DNA of 64,000 nt from Crossiella equi (lineage in GTDB: Bacteria > Actinomycetota > Actinomycetes > Mycobacteriales > Pseudonocardiaceae), in contig NZ_JAGIOO010000001.1 in NCBI RefSeq assembly GCF_017876755.1, positions 1,240,001 to 1,304,000 on the forward strand, in the 5' to 3' direction. Shown in pieces: positions 43,301 to 53,368 of the stretch; position 1 is the stretch's first letter; each line of letters begins with the position of its first letter. A model generated the notes under the pieces. It had not been told where the DNA came from. It searched no databases and saw only the letters and a program-made list of their open reading frames with translations. Made by a program: the position numbers and the translations under genes.

Positions 43301-46300
43301 GCGTGCAGGCGGGCCCCGGAGAAGGAGAAGGGCAGCGCGGCGGCGAACCCGCCGAAGCGGGCGGCGTGCAGCGCGGCGTCCAGCAGGGCCGGGTGCAGCC
43401 GGTAGCCGGTGGCGTCGGCGGCGACCGGTTCGGGCAGGGCGACCTCGGCGTAGACCTCCTCGCCCTCGGTCCACACCCGGCGCAGGCCCTGGAAGGCGGG
43501 CCCGTAGGCGAACCCGGTGGCGGCCAGCTCGGCGTAGAGCCCGCTGACGTCCTGCTCCCGGGCACCGGCGGGCGGCCAGTGCGCGGCCGCCGGGGCCTCT
43601 GCCGGGGCGGGCGCGACGGTGCCGGTGGCGTTGCGGCGCCAGGGGCCGTCGGTGCGGGAGTGGATGGTGAGCGCGCGGCGGCCGTGCTCGTCGGCCTCGC
43701 CCAGGTGCACGCTGGTGGTCACCGAGCCGGTGGCGGGCAGGACGAGCGGCTGTTCCAGGACCAGCTCCTCGACCTGGCCGCAGCCCGCCTCGTCGGCGGC
43801 GCGTCCGGCCAGCTCCAGCAGGCCGGTGCCGGGCAGCAGCACCTCGCCGCCGACCGCGTGGTCGGCCAGCCAGGGCTGGGTGCGGGTGCTGAGCACGCCG
43901 GTGAACAGGAAGCCGTCCACCCCGGGCAGTTCGGCGCTGCCCGCGAGCAGCGGGTGCTCGGGGTCGGCGAGCCCGGCGTCGGTGACGCGACCCGCCGCCG
44001 TACCGGGACGGGGCCAGAACCGGGTGGGCTCGAAGGCGTAGCCGGGCAGGCCGGTCAGCGCACCGGACAGGTCCCAGCCCACCGGGACACCGAGGACGTG
44101 CGCGACGGCGAGCGAACGGGCGAACCGGGCCAGGCCGCCGTCCTCGCGCCGCAGCGACGGCACGGCGTGCGCCGGGGTCCCGGCGGCCTCGGCGGTCTCG
44201 TACAGGCCGGTGGTGAGCACCGGGTGCGGGCTGGCCTCGACGAACACGCGGTGCCCTGCGGCCAGCAGCGTGCGGGTGGCCTGCTCCAGCTGCACGGGCT
44301 CGCGCAGGTTGCGGTACCAGTAGTCGGCGTCCAGCTCGGTGCCGGTGAGGAAGGCCCCGGTGAGGGTGGACAGCATCGGCACCTCGACCGGCCGGGGCGC
44401 GACCTCGCGCAGCTGGGCCAGCAGCGGTTCGCGCAGCGACTCGACGTCCGCGGAGTGCGAGGCGTAGTCGACGTCGATGCGGCGCACGCGCACGGTCGCG
44501 GTGGCGACGAGGTCCTCGATGGCCTCGGCCGGTCCGGAGACCACAACGGACTCGGGTCCGTTGACCGCGGCCACGGACAGCTCCGGTCCGCACAGCTCCA
44601 GGACCTCCGGCAGCGGCGCGGACACCGAGGCCATGCCACCCCGGCCGCCGAGGACCTCGCGGATCAGCTTGCTGCGCAGGCACACCACGCGGGCGGCGTC
44701 CTCAAGGGACAGCGCACCGGCGACGTACGCGGCGGCGATCTCACCCTGGGAGTGGCCCACCACGGCGGCCGGGACCACGCCGTGGGCCCGCCACAGCGCG
44801 GCCAGCGACACCATCACGGCGAAGAGCACGGGCTGGACCACGTCCACCCGGCCGAACTCCCCGGCGCGCAGCACCTCGGTCAGGGAGAAGTCGACGTGCG
44901 GGGCGAACGCGGCCTCGCAGGCGGCGATGCTCTTGGCGAACTCCGGCGAGGAGTCCAGCAGCTCCACCGCCATGCCAGCCCATTGGGAACCCTGGCCGGG
45001 GAAGAGGAACACCGGCTGGGACTCGCCCACCGCGGCGCCGGGCACGACGTCGGGGTGCTCCTCGCCGTCGGCGAGGGCGCGCAGGGCGGCGGCCGCTCCG
45101 GTGTGGTCGGCGGCCAGGACGACCGCGCGGTGCTCGAAGGCGTTGCGGCCCTCGGCGAGGGTGTGCGCGACATCGGCCAGGCTGATGCCCGGGTGGGTGT
45201 CGAGGTGGGTGGCCAGGGAAGCCGCTTGGCGGGCCAGGGCCGCGGGGGTGCGGGCGTTGAGGAGGAGCGGGGTCTCGGCACGGGCGGGCGGCTCGGCCGG
45301 AGTCTCGGCGCCTGTCGGCGGTTCCTCCAGGATCAGGTGCGCGTTGGTGCCCGACACCCCGAACGAGGAGATGGCCACCCGGCGCGGCCGACCGGTCTCC
45401 GGCCACGGCGTGTTCTCGGTAAGCAGCCGGATATCGCCCGCGCTCCAGTCCACGTGGGTGCTCGGCGTGCCCACGTGCAGGCTGGCGGGCAGCACCCCGT
45501 GCCGCATGGCGAAGGCCATCTTGATCAGGGCGCCCGCGCCCGCCGCCGCCTGCGAGTGCCCGATGTTGGACTTCATCGAACCGAGCCACAGCGGACGCTC
45601 GCGCTCACCGCCGTAGGTGGCCAGCAGGGCCCCGGCCTCGATCGGGTCGCCCAGTTTGGTGCCGGTGCCGTGGGCCTCGACCACATCGATGTCGGCCGGG
45701 GTGAGCCGGGCGTCGGCCAGGGCCCGCCAGATCACCTCCTGCTGGGCGGCGCCGTTGGGGGCGGTCAGGCCGTTGGAGGCGCCGTCCTGGTTGATCGCGC
45801 TGCCCCGGATGACCGCGTGCACGCGGTGGCCGTTGCGCACCGCGTCGGACAGGCGTTCCAGGACCAGCACCGCGACGCCCTCCGACCAGGCGGTGCCGTC
45901 GGCGTCGTCGGAGAAGGAGCGGCAGCGGCCGTCGCCGGAGAGGCCGCCCTGCTTGGTGAACTCGGTGAACGAGCGCGGGGTGGTCATGATGATCACGCCA
46001 CCGGCCAGGGCCAGCGGGCACTCGCCGGAGCGCAGCGAGCGCACCGCGGTGTGCGTGGCCACCAGCGAGGCCGAGCAGGCGGTGTCGATGGTCAGCGCAG
46101 GGCCCTGCAAGCCGAGGGTGTAGGCGATGCGCCCGGACAGCACGCTGGCGTGGCTGCCGATGCTGACGTAGCCGGTGACGTCCTCGGCGGTGCCCTCCAG
46201 CAGGTGCGGGTAGTCCTGGCCGCAGGTGCCCATGAACGTGCCCGTCGCACCGCCGCGCAGCGAGGCGGGCGGGATGCCGCCGTCCTCCAGGGCGTGCCAG

Positions 46301-46668
46301 GCGGTCTCCAGCAGCAGCCGCTGCTGCGGGTCCATGGCCATCGCCTCGCGCGGGGAGATGCCGAAGAACTCCGCGTCGAAGCGGTCGATGTCGCGCAGGA
46401 ACCCGCTGGCGGTGGTGCTGGACGTGGCGTGCAGCCGCTCCAGGTCCCAGCCGCGGTCGGTGGGGAACGGGCTGATCGCGTCCCCGCCGGTGGACACCAG
46501 GTCCCACAGCTGCTGGGGGTCGGTGACGCCGCCGGGGAAGCGGCAGGCCATGCCCACCACGGCGATCGGCTCGGTGGCCTCCTGCTGCCTGCGGTGCAGC
46601 TCCTCGCGGGTGCGGCGCAGTTCCGAGGTCACCCGGTTCAGGTAGTCACGCAGCTTCTGCTCGCTCAC
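40390..46668 (-). CDS. Type I modular PKS (protein E): module 2, fully reducing
   Basis: A 2092-residue single module, KS-AT-DH-ER-KR-ACP. Docking helix EQKLRDYLNRVTSELRRTRE; KS C198 (DTACSASL); AT S640 (GHSQGE, YASHS; methylmalonyl type); DH H937 (DHAVGGEVLLPG) and D1097; ER with LVHAGTGGVGVAA, whose segment after NFRDVFDALGM reads NRRE where most ERs have YPG or VPG; KR with LDD and ANYVAANAF; ACP S1973. The docking tail is DDEVFSMLSEEFGIS. GTG at 46668 overlaps the PKS F stop by 4 nt. It should reduce the ketone left by module 1's unit to methylene and add a methyl branch. Confidence 0.93.
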   Translation of the reverse strand: MSEQKLRDYLNRVTSELRRTREELHRRQQEATEPIAVVGMACRFPGGVTDPQQLWDLVSTGGDAISPFPTDRGWDLERLHATSSTTASGFLRDIDRFDAEFFGISPREAMAMDPQQRLLLETAWHALEDGGIPPASLRGGATGTFMGTCGQDYPHLLEGTAEDVTGYVSIGSHASVLSGRIAYTLGLQGPALTIDTACSASLVATHTAVRSLRSGECPLALAGGVIIMTTPRSFTEFTKQGGLSGDGRCRSFSDDADGTAWSEGVAVLVLERLSDAVRNGHRVHAVIRGSAINQDGASNGLTAPNGAAQQEVIWRALADARLTPADIDVVEAHGTGTKLGDPIEAGALLATYGGERERPLWLGSMKSNIGHSQAAAGAGALIKMAFAMRHGVLPASLHVGTPSTHVDWSAGDIRLLTENTPWPETGRPRRVAISSFGVSGTNAHLILEEPPTGAETPAEPPARAETPLLLNARTPAALARQAASLATHLDTHPGISLADVAHTLAEGRNAFEHRAVVLAADHTGAAAALRALADGEEHPDVVPGAAVGESQPVFLFPGQGSQWAGMAVELLDSSPEFAKSIAACEAAFAPHVDFSLTEVLRAGEFGRVDVVQPVLFAVMVSLAALWRAHGVVPAAVVGHSQGEIAAAYVAGALSLEDAARVVCLRSKLIREVLGGRGGMASVSAPLPEVLELCGPELSVAAVNGPESVVVSGPAEAIEDLVATATVRVRRIDVDYASHSADVESLREPLLAQLREVAPRPVEVPMLSTLTGAFLTGTELDADYWYRNLREPVQLEQATRTLLAAGHRVFVEASPHPVLTTGLYETAEAAGTPAHAVPSLRREDGGLARFARSLAVAHVLGVPVGWDLSGALTGLPGYAFEPTRFWPRPGTAAGRVTDAGLADPEHPLLAGSAELPGVDGFLFTGVLSTRTQPWLADHAVGGEVLLPGTGLLELAGRAADEAGCGQVEELVLEQPLVLPATGSVTTSVHLGEADEHGRRALTIHSRTDGPWRRNATGTVAPAPAEAPAAAHWPPAGAREQDVSGLYAELAATGFAYGPAFQGLRRVWTEGEEVYAEVALPEPVAADATGYRLHPALLDAALHAARFGGFAAALPFSFSGARLHARAAAALLVRLRRTGPDSLALTAVDPAGQPVLEVDSLTLRAPRRSAPAGAEGALHRLHWLPVESTATGPVWTRVPAATLPELRPGTGQVVAIDLTRPAGAVPAANRELVAGTADLLRAWLAGDQPEDVPLVLLTRGGVAVDPGEDADPVLAAVRGLVRSAQTENPGRFVLLDTDVAEVPGELAARVPASGEPELALREGVLLAPRLGAPTGLQRPPGEVPWRLETTGKGDLSHLALVPAPEAAAPLGPREVRLAVRASGINFRDVFDALGMNRREATPLGAEAAGVVTEIGAEVTGVRVGQRVFGMVPSSFGPRAVTDERMLAPLPGDWTFEQGAAIPVAYLTAWYGLRDLAGLAAGESVLVHAGTGGVGVAAIQLARHWGAEVYATASPAKQSVLRELGVPAARIGNTRTLDFEPELLAASGGRGVDVVLNSLAGEFVDASLRLLPRGGRFLEMGKTDIRQDVPEGIRYRAFDLGELGPDEVAVRLAELLALFTSGALTPPPVRTWDVRRAQEAFRFMSRARHVGKVVLTMPRELDPDGTVLITGGTGGLGGLLAEHLVTRRGVRHLLLTSRSGPAAAGATELAERLRGHGAQVRVEACDTADRDALAALLASVPPAHPLTAVVHTAGVLDDAVLASQDAERIGKVLRPKADGAWHLHELTQSADLAEFVLFSSAAAVLGNAGQANYVAANAFLDGLAQHRAHLGLPATSVGWGLWSAASSMTGELGERELARLARTGLPALTAEQGLAVADALAEVPEPVLAALRVDTAALAERPDLPPVLSGLVRVVRRRTAADAPADLAQRLATMPHQRRVAELVELIRALTAAVLGHRGAAAVDPDRPFVNLGLDSLTAVELRNRIAAATALRLPPTVVFSHPTPAALAEHLAGEVGPAEQPQAATAEPDPVTRLLAELEAALTAGQRDEGTKADLARRLTALAATQAAGPDEDDLSAATDDEVFSMLSEEFGIS

Positions 46669-49600
46669 AGGTCCTCGAACTCCCGGTCGATCAGCTCGAA
46701 CAGCTCGTCGTTCGAGACCTCGGTCAGGTCGGTGTCCTCGGGTCCGCCCTCCGGTGACCCGGTGCGGGCGGACGGGGTGTCCAGGCGGTCCAGCAGCGCA
46801 CGCAGGCGGGTTTGCACGCGGGCGCGGGCGGTGCGGTCGGCCAGCAGCTGGGCCAGCGCGCCCTCCACCGCGTCCAGGCCCCGGTCGGCCGCCGCTCCCG
46901 CCTGCTCCTGCTCCGGGACGAGCCGGACCAGCAGGTAGCGGGTGAGCGCGTTCGGGGTCGGGCAGTCGTAGGCGGCGGTGACCGGGATGGCCACGCCGGT
47001 GGCCGCGCCGATCCGGTCGCGCATGCGCACCGCGCCGAGGGAGTCCATGCCCATGTCGGTGAACGGCTTCTCCGGGTCCTCGCCGACGGCCCCGCCGACC
47101 ACAAACGCCAGTTCGCGCCGCACGACCGCCAGCACCCGCTCGTGCCGCTCGGCCTCGCCCAGCCCGGCCAGCTCCTCGGCCAGGCCGGGGTCCTTGGTGG
47201 CCGAGCTGGTGGTGCCGGTGCCGTCGGGATGCAGCCAGAACGTGCTGCGGTCGAAGGCGTAGGTGGGCAGCGGGATGCGGCGGCCCACCGGGGTGAGCGC
47301 GGCCAGATCCAGCTCGACCCCGCGCACGTGCAGCTCGGCCAGCGCGGTGAACGCGGCCTCGTCCTCGGGCTTGTCCTTGTGCAGCAACGGGATCGCCCCG
47401 GTGCCGATCAGCCCGGAGAGCGCGGTGTCCGGCCCGGCCTCGACGAAGGTGTCCACGCCGAGCTCGCGCAGCGCGGCGACCGCGTCGGCGAAGAGCACCG
47501 GGCGGCGTGCGTGCTCGGTCCAGTACTCCGGCCGCGCCATGTCCTGCTCGACCGGCTTGCCGGTGACCGTGGAGACGATGGGCAGCGTCGGCGGGTGGAA
47601 GGTCAGCCCGCGCGCCACCTCGGCCAGCTCGGCCAGCGCCGGGTCCATCAGCGGGGTGTGGAAGGCGTGGCTGACACGCAGCCGCCGCACCCGGAACCCG
47701 AGCCCGGCGCACACCTCCTTCGTGGCCAGCACATCCGCCTCCGGGCCGCCGACCACCACCGCCCGGGGGCCGTTGATGGCCGAGACCACGACCGACAGCG
47801 GCAGCAGCGGCCGCAGCTCCTCGGGGGTGGCCTCCACCGCGAGCATCGCGCCGCCCGGGGGCAGGGCCTGCATGAGCCGACCGCGTTCGGTGGCCAGGCG
47901 GGCCGCGTCCGGCAGGGACAGGATGCCCGCCACGTGCGCGGCGGCGATCTCGCCGACCGAGTGCCCGGCCAGGTGGTCCGGGCGCACGCCCCAGGAGGTC
48001 AGCAGCCGGAACAGTGCCACCTCGATCGCGAACAGCGCGGGCTGGGCGGTCTCGGTGCGGTTGACCGCCTCGGCGTCGGTGCCGGGCTCGAACGCGGTGG
48101 CGACGTGGGACGGCAGATGTGCCAGCACCTCGGCCAGGGCCTGCGCGAAGACGGGGAAGCGCTCGCGCAGCCGGGCGCCCATGCCGGGCCGCTGGCTGCC
48201 CTGCCCGGCGAAGACCACCGCGACCCGGCCCGGGTTCTCCCGGACCCGGCCCGCGACCACGGCGGGCGCGGGCTCACCCTCGGCGAAGGCGGTCAGCGCG
48301 GCCTGCCGGGAAGCGGCGTCCGCGGCGAGCACCACGGCGCGGTGCTCGAAGCCGGTGCGGGTGGTGAGCAGCGAGTGCGCGACGTCGGCGGCGTTCGCGG
48401 CCAGCCCGGCGAGCCCGGCCGCCTGGCCGCGCAACGCCGCCTCCGAACGCGCGGACAGCACCCACGGCACGTCGGCGTCCACCGGCTCGGCCGGGGCGGG
48501 CAGCGGATCGCCCTGCTCCAGCACCACGTGCGCGTTGGTCCCGGAGATGCCGAAGGAGGACACGCCCACGCGACGCGGCCGGCCGGTCTCCGGCCACGGC
48601 GTGGTGGCCTGCGGCAGCGCCAAACCCTGCCAGGACACGGCGGTGCTCGGGGTGCCCGAGTGCAGCGTGGCGGGCACCAGGCCGTGGCGCATGGCCTGCA
48701 CCACCTTGATCACCCCGGCCACCCCGGCCGCGGCCTGGGTGTGCCCGAGGTTGGACTTCACCGAGCCGACCAGCAGCGGCTGCCCCCGGTCGCGGCCGAA
48801 GACCGAGATCAGCGCGTTCGCCTCGATCGGGTCGCCCAGCCGGGTGCCGGTGCCGTGCGCCTCGACCACGTCCACCTCGGCCGGGGTGAGCCCGGCGCGG
48901 TGCAGGGCCTGGCGCAGCACGCGCTGCTGGCTGAGGCCGTTGGGGGCGGTGAGGCCGTTGGAGGCGCCGTCGGAGTTGACCGCGCTGCCGCGCAGCACGG
49001 CCAGCACCGGCCGCCCGGCCGCGCGTGCGGTGGACAGCCGTTCCACCACCAGCACCCCGACCCCCTCGGCGAACCCGGTGCCGTCGGCGCCCTCCCCGAA
49101 GGACTTGCAGCGCCCGTCGGCGGCCAGGCCGCCGTGCCGGGAGAAGTCGGCGGGCAGCCCGGGGTCGGGCAGCACGGTCACACCACCGACCAGCGCGAGC
49201 GGGCACTCCCCCTCGCGCAGCGCCTGCGCGGCCAGGTGCAGCGCCACCAGCGAGGCCGAGCACGCGGTGTCCACGGTCATCGACGGGCCCTGCAGGCCGA
49301 GCGCGTAGGCCACCCGCCCGGACAGCACGCTGCCCAGGGTGCCGGTCAGCGACGGCGGCACCGGGGAGGTGTCGGCCTCGCGCAGCCGGGGCCCGTAGTC
49401 GGCGGTCATGCCGCCGATGTAGACCCCGACCGCCTCGCCGTGCAGGGTTGTCGGGTCGATCCCGGCGTCCTCCAGCCCGGCCCACGCCGACTCCAGCAGC
49501 AGCCGCTGCTGCGGGTCCATGCCCAGGGCCTCGTCCGGGGAGATGCCGAAGAACGCGGCGTCGAAGTCCCCGGCCCCGTCGAGATAGCCGCCGGGCCACT

Positions 49601-51326
49601 CCGGTCCGGGCCAGGCGCGTGCGGCGGGCGGCGGGCCGATCGCGTCGCCACCGGCCAGCAGCAGGTCCCACAGCTGCGCCGGGGTGTCCACCCCGCCGGG
49701 GAAGCGGCAGGCCATGCCGACCACGACCACCGGGTCGTCCTCGGCGGCCCGCTCGGGCAGGGCCAGCTCGTCCTGGGCGACCGTGCCGGACAGCAGCGCG
49801 CGCACGTGCGCGGCCAGCGCGGCCGGGGTGGGGTGGTCGAAGACCGCGGTGACGGGCAGGTCCAGGCCGAGCGCGGCGGAGAGCCGGTGCCGCAGCTCGA
49901 CCGCGGTGACCGACTCCATGCCCAGCTCCCAGAACGGCTTGCCGCACTGTGCGGGCGTGAGCTCGGCCCGGCCCAGCACGGCGGCGACCTGGGCGTGCAC
50001 CTCGGTCTCGACGTCCAGGGGCAGTGGCTCGGGCTCGGCGGGCACGTCGGTGTCCTCGGGCAGGGCCACCGGGGCCGCGCCGTCGAAGAGCAGGCCGAAG
50101 TCGACCGCGATGCCGTCGGTGTGCAGCTCGGCCAGTGCGCTCAGCAGGCCGTCGCCGTCGCCGCGGTTGCGGGGCAGCAGCGAGACCACCCGGGTGCCCG
50201 CGGTCTCCGGCATGTCGCGCAGCATCGCGGTGAGCGTGCCGCCCGGACCGACCTCCAGGAACGTGGTCACGCCCAGCGCGAGCAGCTCGGTGACCGCGGC
50301 GTGGAAGAGCACGGGCTGCTCGAAGTGCCTGCCCCAGTGGCCGATGACGTCCAGCGGCCCGGTGACCAGCTCGCCGGTGACGGTGGAGACGAACGGCAGA
50401 CCCGGTGCGGCACAGGGGATCTCGGCCAGCCGCCCGGTGAAGGAGGCGACGGTCTCGTTGAGGTAGCGGGTGTGGAAGGGGTTGTCCACGCGGACCCGGC
50501 GCGAGCGCGCGGTCAGCCCGGCCTCCACGCGGGCCAGCGCCTCCTCCGGTCCGGCGACCACCACCGAGGCGGGGCCGTTGACCCCGGCGACGAAGACGTC
50601 CTCGCCGAGCAGCGGTCGCACCTCGGCCACCCCGGCCTGCACGGCGAGCATGCCGCCGGGCGGGGCCAGGTCCTCGATGGCGATGGCGCGCTCGACGATC
50701 AGGCGGCACATCTCCGGCAGCCCGACCATCCCGGCCACGCAGGCGGAGATGTCCTCGCCGCCGGAGTACCCGGCCACCACGTCCGGCCGCAGCCCGAAGG
50801 AGTCCAGCAGCGCCACCAGGGCGTACTCCACGACGAACATCGCCGAGTGCGCGTTGCGCGGCTGGTCCAGCGGACCGGTCCGCCCCTCGGCGGGCTCGGT
50901 GAACACGATCTTGTGCATGGGCGTGGCCAGCAGCGCGTCGAAGTGCGCGGCGACCTCGTCGAAGGCCGTCCGGTAGGCGGGGAAGCGCTGGTACAGCTCG
51001 CGGCACATGCCGGGCCGGTGCGAGCCCTGCCCGGGGAAGACGAAGGCGAGCTTGCTCGGGGCCTCCGGCACGCGGCCGGTGACCACCTGTGCGGAGAAGG
51101 CGCGGTGGGCCAGGCGCCCCAGCGAGGTGCGGGCGCCCGCGACGTCGGCGGCCAGTACCACCGCGCGGTCGGCGCCGCGTGCGGGTTCGGCCAGCAGCGC
51201 CGCGCCGAGCCCGGCCAGGTCGGTGCCGGGGTTCCGGTCCAGGTGCGCGCGCAGCACGCGGGCCCGGCGCACCAGGCCGTCCACATCCGCGCCGCTGAGC
51301 ACCAGGGGCAACGGGTTGCCGTCCAC
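46665..51326 (-). CDS. Type I modular PKS (protein F): AT-ACP loading module plus module 1
   Basis: A 1553-residue protein that starts the assembly line. The loading AT (about 85-390) has S188 in GYSGGE, with Tyr for the usual His of GHSxGE, and H285 in NPFHTRYLN; the loading ACP has S472 in GMESVTAVEL. There is no KSQ and no CoA-ligase domain, which fits a ready-made CoA starter. Module 1 has KS (C689), AT (S1123 in GHSVGE; SHAFH near 1222, hence malonyl) and ACP (S1429) with no reductive domain, so the ketone next to the starter ring stays. The docking tail is NDELFELIDREFEDL. GTG at 51326 is favoured by GGAGG 7 nt upstream; a coupled GTG at 51359 overlapping the upstream stop is the alternative. 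Confidence 0.9.
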   Translation of the reverse strand: MDGNPLPLVLSGADVDGLVRRARVLRAHLDRNPGTDLAGLGAALLAEPARGADRAVVLAADVAGARTSLGRLAHRAFSAQVVTGRVPEAPSKLAFVFPGQGSHRPGMCRELYQRFPAYRTAFDEVAAHFDALLATPMHKIVFTEPAEGRTGPLDQPRNAHSAMFVVEYALVALLDSFGLRPDVVAGYSGGEDISACVAGMVGLPEMCRLIVERAIAIEDLAPPGGMLAVQAGVAEVRPLLGEDVFVAGVNGPASVVVAGPEEALARVEAGLTARSRRVRVDNPFHTRYLNETVASFTGRLAEIPCAAPGLPFVSTVTGELVTGPLDVIGHWGRHFEQPVLFHAAVTELLALGVTTFLEVGPGGTLTAMLRDMPETAGTRVVSLLPRNRGDGDGLLSALAELHTDGIAVDFGLLFDGAAPVALPEDTDVPAEPEPLPLDVETEVHAQVAAVLGRAELTPAQCGKPFWELGMESVTAVELRHRLSAALGLDLPVTAVFDHPTPAALAAHVRALLSGTVAQDELALPERAAEDDPVVVVGMACRFPGGVDTPAQLWDLLLAGGDAIGPPPAARAWPGPEWPGGYLDGAGDFDAAFFGISPDEALGMDPQQRLLLESAWAGLEDAGIDPTTLHGEAVGVYIGGMTADYGPRLREADTSPVPPSLTGTLGSVLSGRVAYALGLQGPSMTVDTACSASLVALHLAAQALREGECPLALVGGVTVLPDPGLPADFSRHGGLAADGRCKSFGEGADGTGFAEGVGVLVVERLSTARAAGRPVLAVLRGSAVNSDGASNGLTAPNGLSQQRVLRQALHRAGLTPAEVDVVEAHGTGTRLGDPIEANALISVFGRDRGQPLLVGSVKSNLGHTQAAAGVAGVIKVVQAMRHGLVPATLHSGTPSTAVSWQGLALPQATTPWPETGRPRRVGVSSFGISGTNAHVVLEQGDPLPAPAEPVDADVPWVLSARSEAALRGQAAGLAGLAANAADVAHSLLTTRTGFEHRAVVLAADAASRQAALTAFAEGEPAPAVVAGRVRENPGRVAVVFAGQGSQRPGMGARLRERFPVFAQALAEVLAHLPSHVATAFEPGTDAEAVNRTETAQPALFAIEVALFRLLTSWGVRPDHLAGHSVGEIAAAHVAGILSLPDAARLATERGRLMQALPPGGAMLAVEATPEELRPLLPLSVVVSAINGPRAVVVGGPEADVLATKEVCAGLGFRVRRLRVSHAFHTPLMDPALAELAEVARGLTFHPPTLPIVSTVTGKPVEQDMARPEYWTEHARRPVLFADAVAALRELGVDTFVEAGPDTALSGLIGTGAIPLLHKDKPEDEAAFTALAELHVRGVELDLAALTPVGRRIPLPTYAFDRSTFWLHPDGTGTTSSATKDPGLAEELAGLGEAERHERVLAVVRRELAFVVGGAVGEDPEKPFTDMGMDSLGAVRMRDRIGAATGVAIPVTAAYDCPTPNALTRYLLVRLVPEQEQAGAAADRGLDAVEGALAQLLADRTARARVQTRLRALLDRLDTPSARTGSPEGGPEDTDLTEVSNDELFELIDREFEDL

Positions 51327-51333
51327 CAGGCAT

Positions 51334-51338
51334 CCTCC
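51334..51338 (-). promoter_or_regulatory. Ribosome binding site deciding the PKS F start
   Basis: GGAGG stands 7 nt before GTG at 51326. The in-frame GTG at 51359 would be coupled to the previous stop but puts this site inside the coding region. Confidence 0.6.
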
Positions 51339-51355
51339 GAGTTCGCTTCGTTCGC

Positions 51356-53368
51356 TCACAACAGCTCCACCGCGTACTGCACGGTCACCGACAGCCCTTC
51401 GGCGAAGGCCCGCACCGCGTCCAGCCCGGCCGCGTCCCGCGCGCCGCCCACCACCCGGTGGTCGACCGAGGCGTGCTCCAGGTGCAGGCTCAGCGCGCAC
51501 TCGCTCACCGAGCCGACCGCGGCCACCACGGTGTCCGCGGGCACCAGCTCCCGGGTTCCGGAGGCGTGCCGCACGAGCACCCCTTCGGAGGTGATCCGCT
51601 CGCAGCGCACGCCCAGCTCCACGCGCACACCGCGCTTGCGCAGCGCGCCGAGGCTGACCCAGCGCGTGGTGCGGCCCAGGGCCGCGCCGAGCCTGTGGCC
51701 CCGGTGCAGCACGGTCACCGACCGGCCCGCCGACGGGGCGTGGCCGGGCTCCAGCCCGTACTCGCGCCGGAACGCCCCGGCCGGGTCGTCCTCGTCGGTG
51801 TGCGCGGCCAGGTGGGCGAGGTCGACCGCGACCCCGCCGCCGCCGAGCACGACCACCCGCTCGCCCAGCGCGCCGGGGGCGAAGGCCTCCGGGTAGCCGA
51901 GCACGTGCGGCAGGTCGGCGCCGGGCAGGTCCAGGGGACGCGGCCGGACGCCGGTGGCCACGACCACACCGTCGAAGCCGCGCAGCAGGTTCGTGTCGGC
52001 GGTGGTGACCGGCCGCTCCAGGTGCACCACGACGCCGTGGTCGAGCAGCTCCCGGCGCAGGTGCTCGACCGCGTCGCCGTAGTCGGCCTTGCCGGGAACC
52101 TGGCGGGCGTACCGGAACTGCCCGCCGAGCTCGGTCCCGGCCTCGAACAGCTCCACCGCGCAGCCGGACTCGGCCAGCGTGCGCGCGGCCTGCAACCCGG
52201 CCGGGCCGCCGCCGATGACCGCGACGCGGCGGCGCCGGGGCAGCCGGATCCGGGGGAACTCCAGCTCGCGGCCCGCACGCGGGTTCACCAGGCAGCTGAC
52301 GTCCCCGTCGGCCATCGAGCGGTCGATGCAGGCCTGGTTGCAGGCGATGCACACCGCGGCGGAGCGCCCGTCCCGCGCCCGGGCCACCAGCTCCGGGTCG
52401 GCCAGGAAGGGCCGGGACATCGACACCAGGTGCACCGGACCGCCCGCGAGCAGTTCCTCGGCCTGGGCCAGGCGGTTGACCCGGTTCCCGGCGATCACCG
52501 GGACGGGGTGCACGGCGTGGGCCAGCCGTTCGGCCACCGGTGCCCAGACCGCGTGCGGCACCACGCCCTGCACGGTGGGCACCGGCGACTCGTGCCAGCC
52601 GATGCCGACGTTGAGCGCGTCCGCACCGGCGGCGACCAGCCCGGCGGCGAAGTCCAGGACCTGCTCCGGGGTGTTGCCGCCGTCGAGCAGGTCGGCGCCG
52701 GTGAGCCGGAACAGCACGGGGAAGTCCGGGCCGACGGCCGCGCGCAGGCGGGCCACCAGCTCGGTGCCGAACCGGTTGCGCCGCACCTGGTCCCCGCCCC
52801 ACTCGTCCTCACGGAGGTTGGTCAGCGGGGACAGGAACTGGTCGACGAGGTAGCCCTCCGAGCCCATCACCTCGACGGCGTCGAAGCCGAGCTCCCGGGC
52901 CAGCACCGCGCCGCGCGCGAAGTCCGCGAGGGTCTCCTCGACCTGGCCGGCGGTCATCGCCGAGGGCTCGCAGCGGGAGATCTTGCTGTACACCGCCGAG
53001 GGCGCCAGAGGGGGCTGCCCGCCGGGTCCCGGCGGGGCGTAGCGGCCCGCGTGGAAGAGCTGGAGCGCGATCAGCCCACCAGCCCGGTGGACCGCGTCGG
53101 TGACGCGGCCCAACCGGGTGGTGAACCCGGGATCGGTGAGCACGCCGTAGCCGGCGCCGCCCGCGCCAGCCGGGTTGATCGCGGCCCCACCCGTGATGAT
53201 CAACCCGGCACCGCCGCGCACGCGCTCGGTGTAGAAGGCGGCCAGGGCCGCCCCTCCGTCGTCCCGGGCTTCCAGGCCAAGGTGCATCGGCCCCATGACG
53301 ATCCGGTGCGGCAGCACCAGGGAGCCGATGCGCCCGGGCCGGAAGACGTACTCCAGCTCTGCGCTCAT
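51356..53368 (-). CDS. 2,4-dienoyl-CoA reductase-like FMN/Fe-S/FAD oxidoreductase
   Basis: A 670-residue enzyme of the FadH/old-yellow-enzyme family. The N-terminal TIM barrel (about 1-330, opening [19 protein letters not shown]) binds FMN. C340, C343, C347 and C359 form the C-x2-C-x3-C-x11-C ligand set of the 4Fe-4S cluster. The C-terminal half has two dinucleotide folds, [20 protein letters not shown] for FAD and [17 protein letters not shown] for NAD(P)H. In CHC-CoA biosynthesis a related reductase is thought to reduce a cyclohexadiene carboxyl-CoA intermediate. ATG at 53368 overlaps the chcA stop (ATGA), and its stop abuts PKS F, tying starter synthesis to the PKS. Confidence 0.9.
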   Translation of the reverse strand: MSAELEYVFRPGRIGSLVLPHRIVMGPMHLGLEARDDGGAALAAFYTERVRGGAGLIITGGAAINPAGAGGAGYGVLTDPGFTTRLGRVTDAVHRAGGLIALQLFHAGRYAPPGPGGQPPLAPSAVYSKISRCEPSAMTAGQVEETLADFARGAVLARELGFDAVEVMGSEGYLVDQFLSPLTNLREDEWGGDQVRRNRFGTELVARLRAAVGPDFPVLFRLTGADLLDGGNTPEQVLDFAAGLVAAGADALNVGIGWHESPVPTVQGVVPHAVWAPVAERLAHAVHPVPVIAGNRVNRLAQAEELLAGGPVHLVSMSRPFLADPELVARARDGRSAAVCIACNQACIDRSMADGDVSCLVNPRAGRELEFPRIRLPRRRRVAVIGGGPAGLQAARTLAESGCAVELFEAGTELGGQFRYARQVPGKADYGDAVEHLRRELLDHGVVVHLERPVTTADTNLLRGFDGVVVATGVRPRPLDLPGADLPHVLGYPEAFAPGALGERVVVLGGGGVAVDLAHLAAHTDEDDPAGAFRREYGLEPGHAPSAGRSVTVLHRGHRLGAALGRTTRWVSLGALRKRGVRVELGVRCERITSEGVLVRHASGTRELVPADTVVAAVGSVSECALSLHLEHASVDHRVVGGARDAAGLDAVRAFAEGLSVTVQYAVELL

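Noticed and set aside
49900-51326. KSQ-type decarboxylating loading module
   Set aside because: No KS of any kind precedes the loading AT; the protein starts with the AT.
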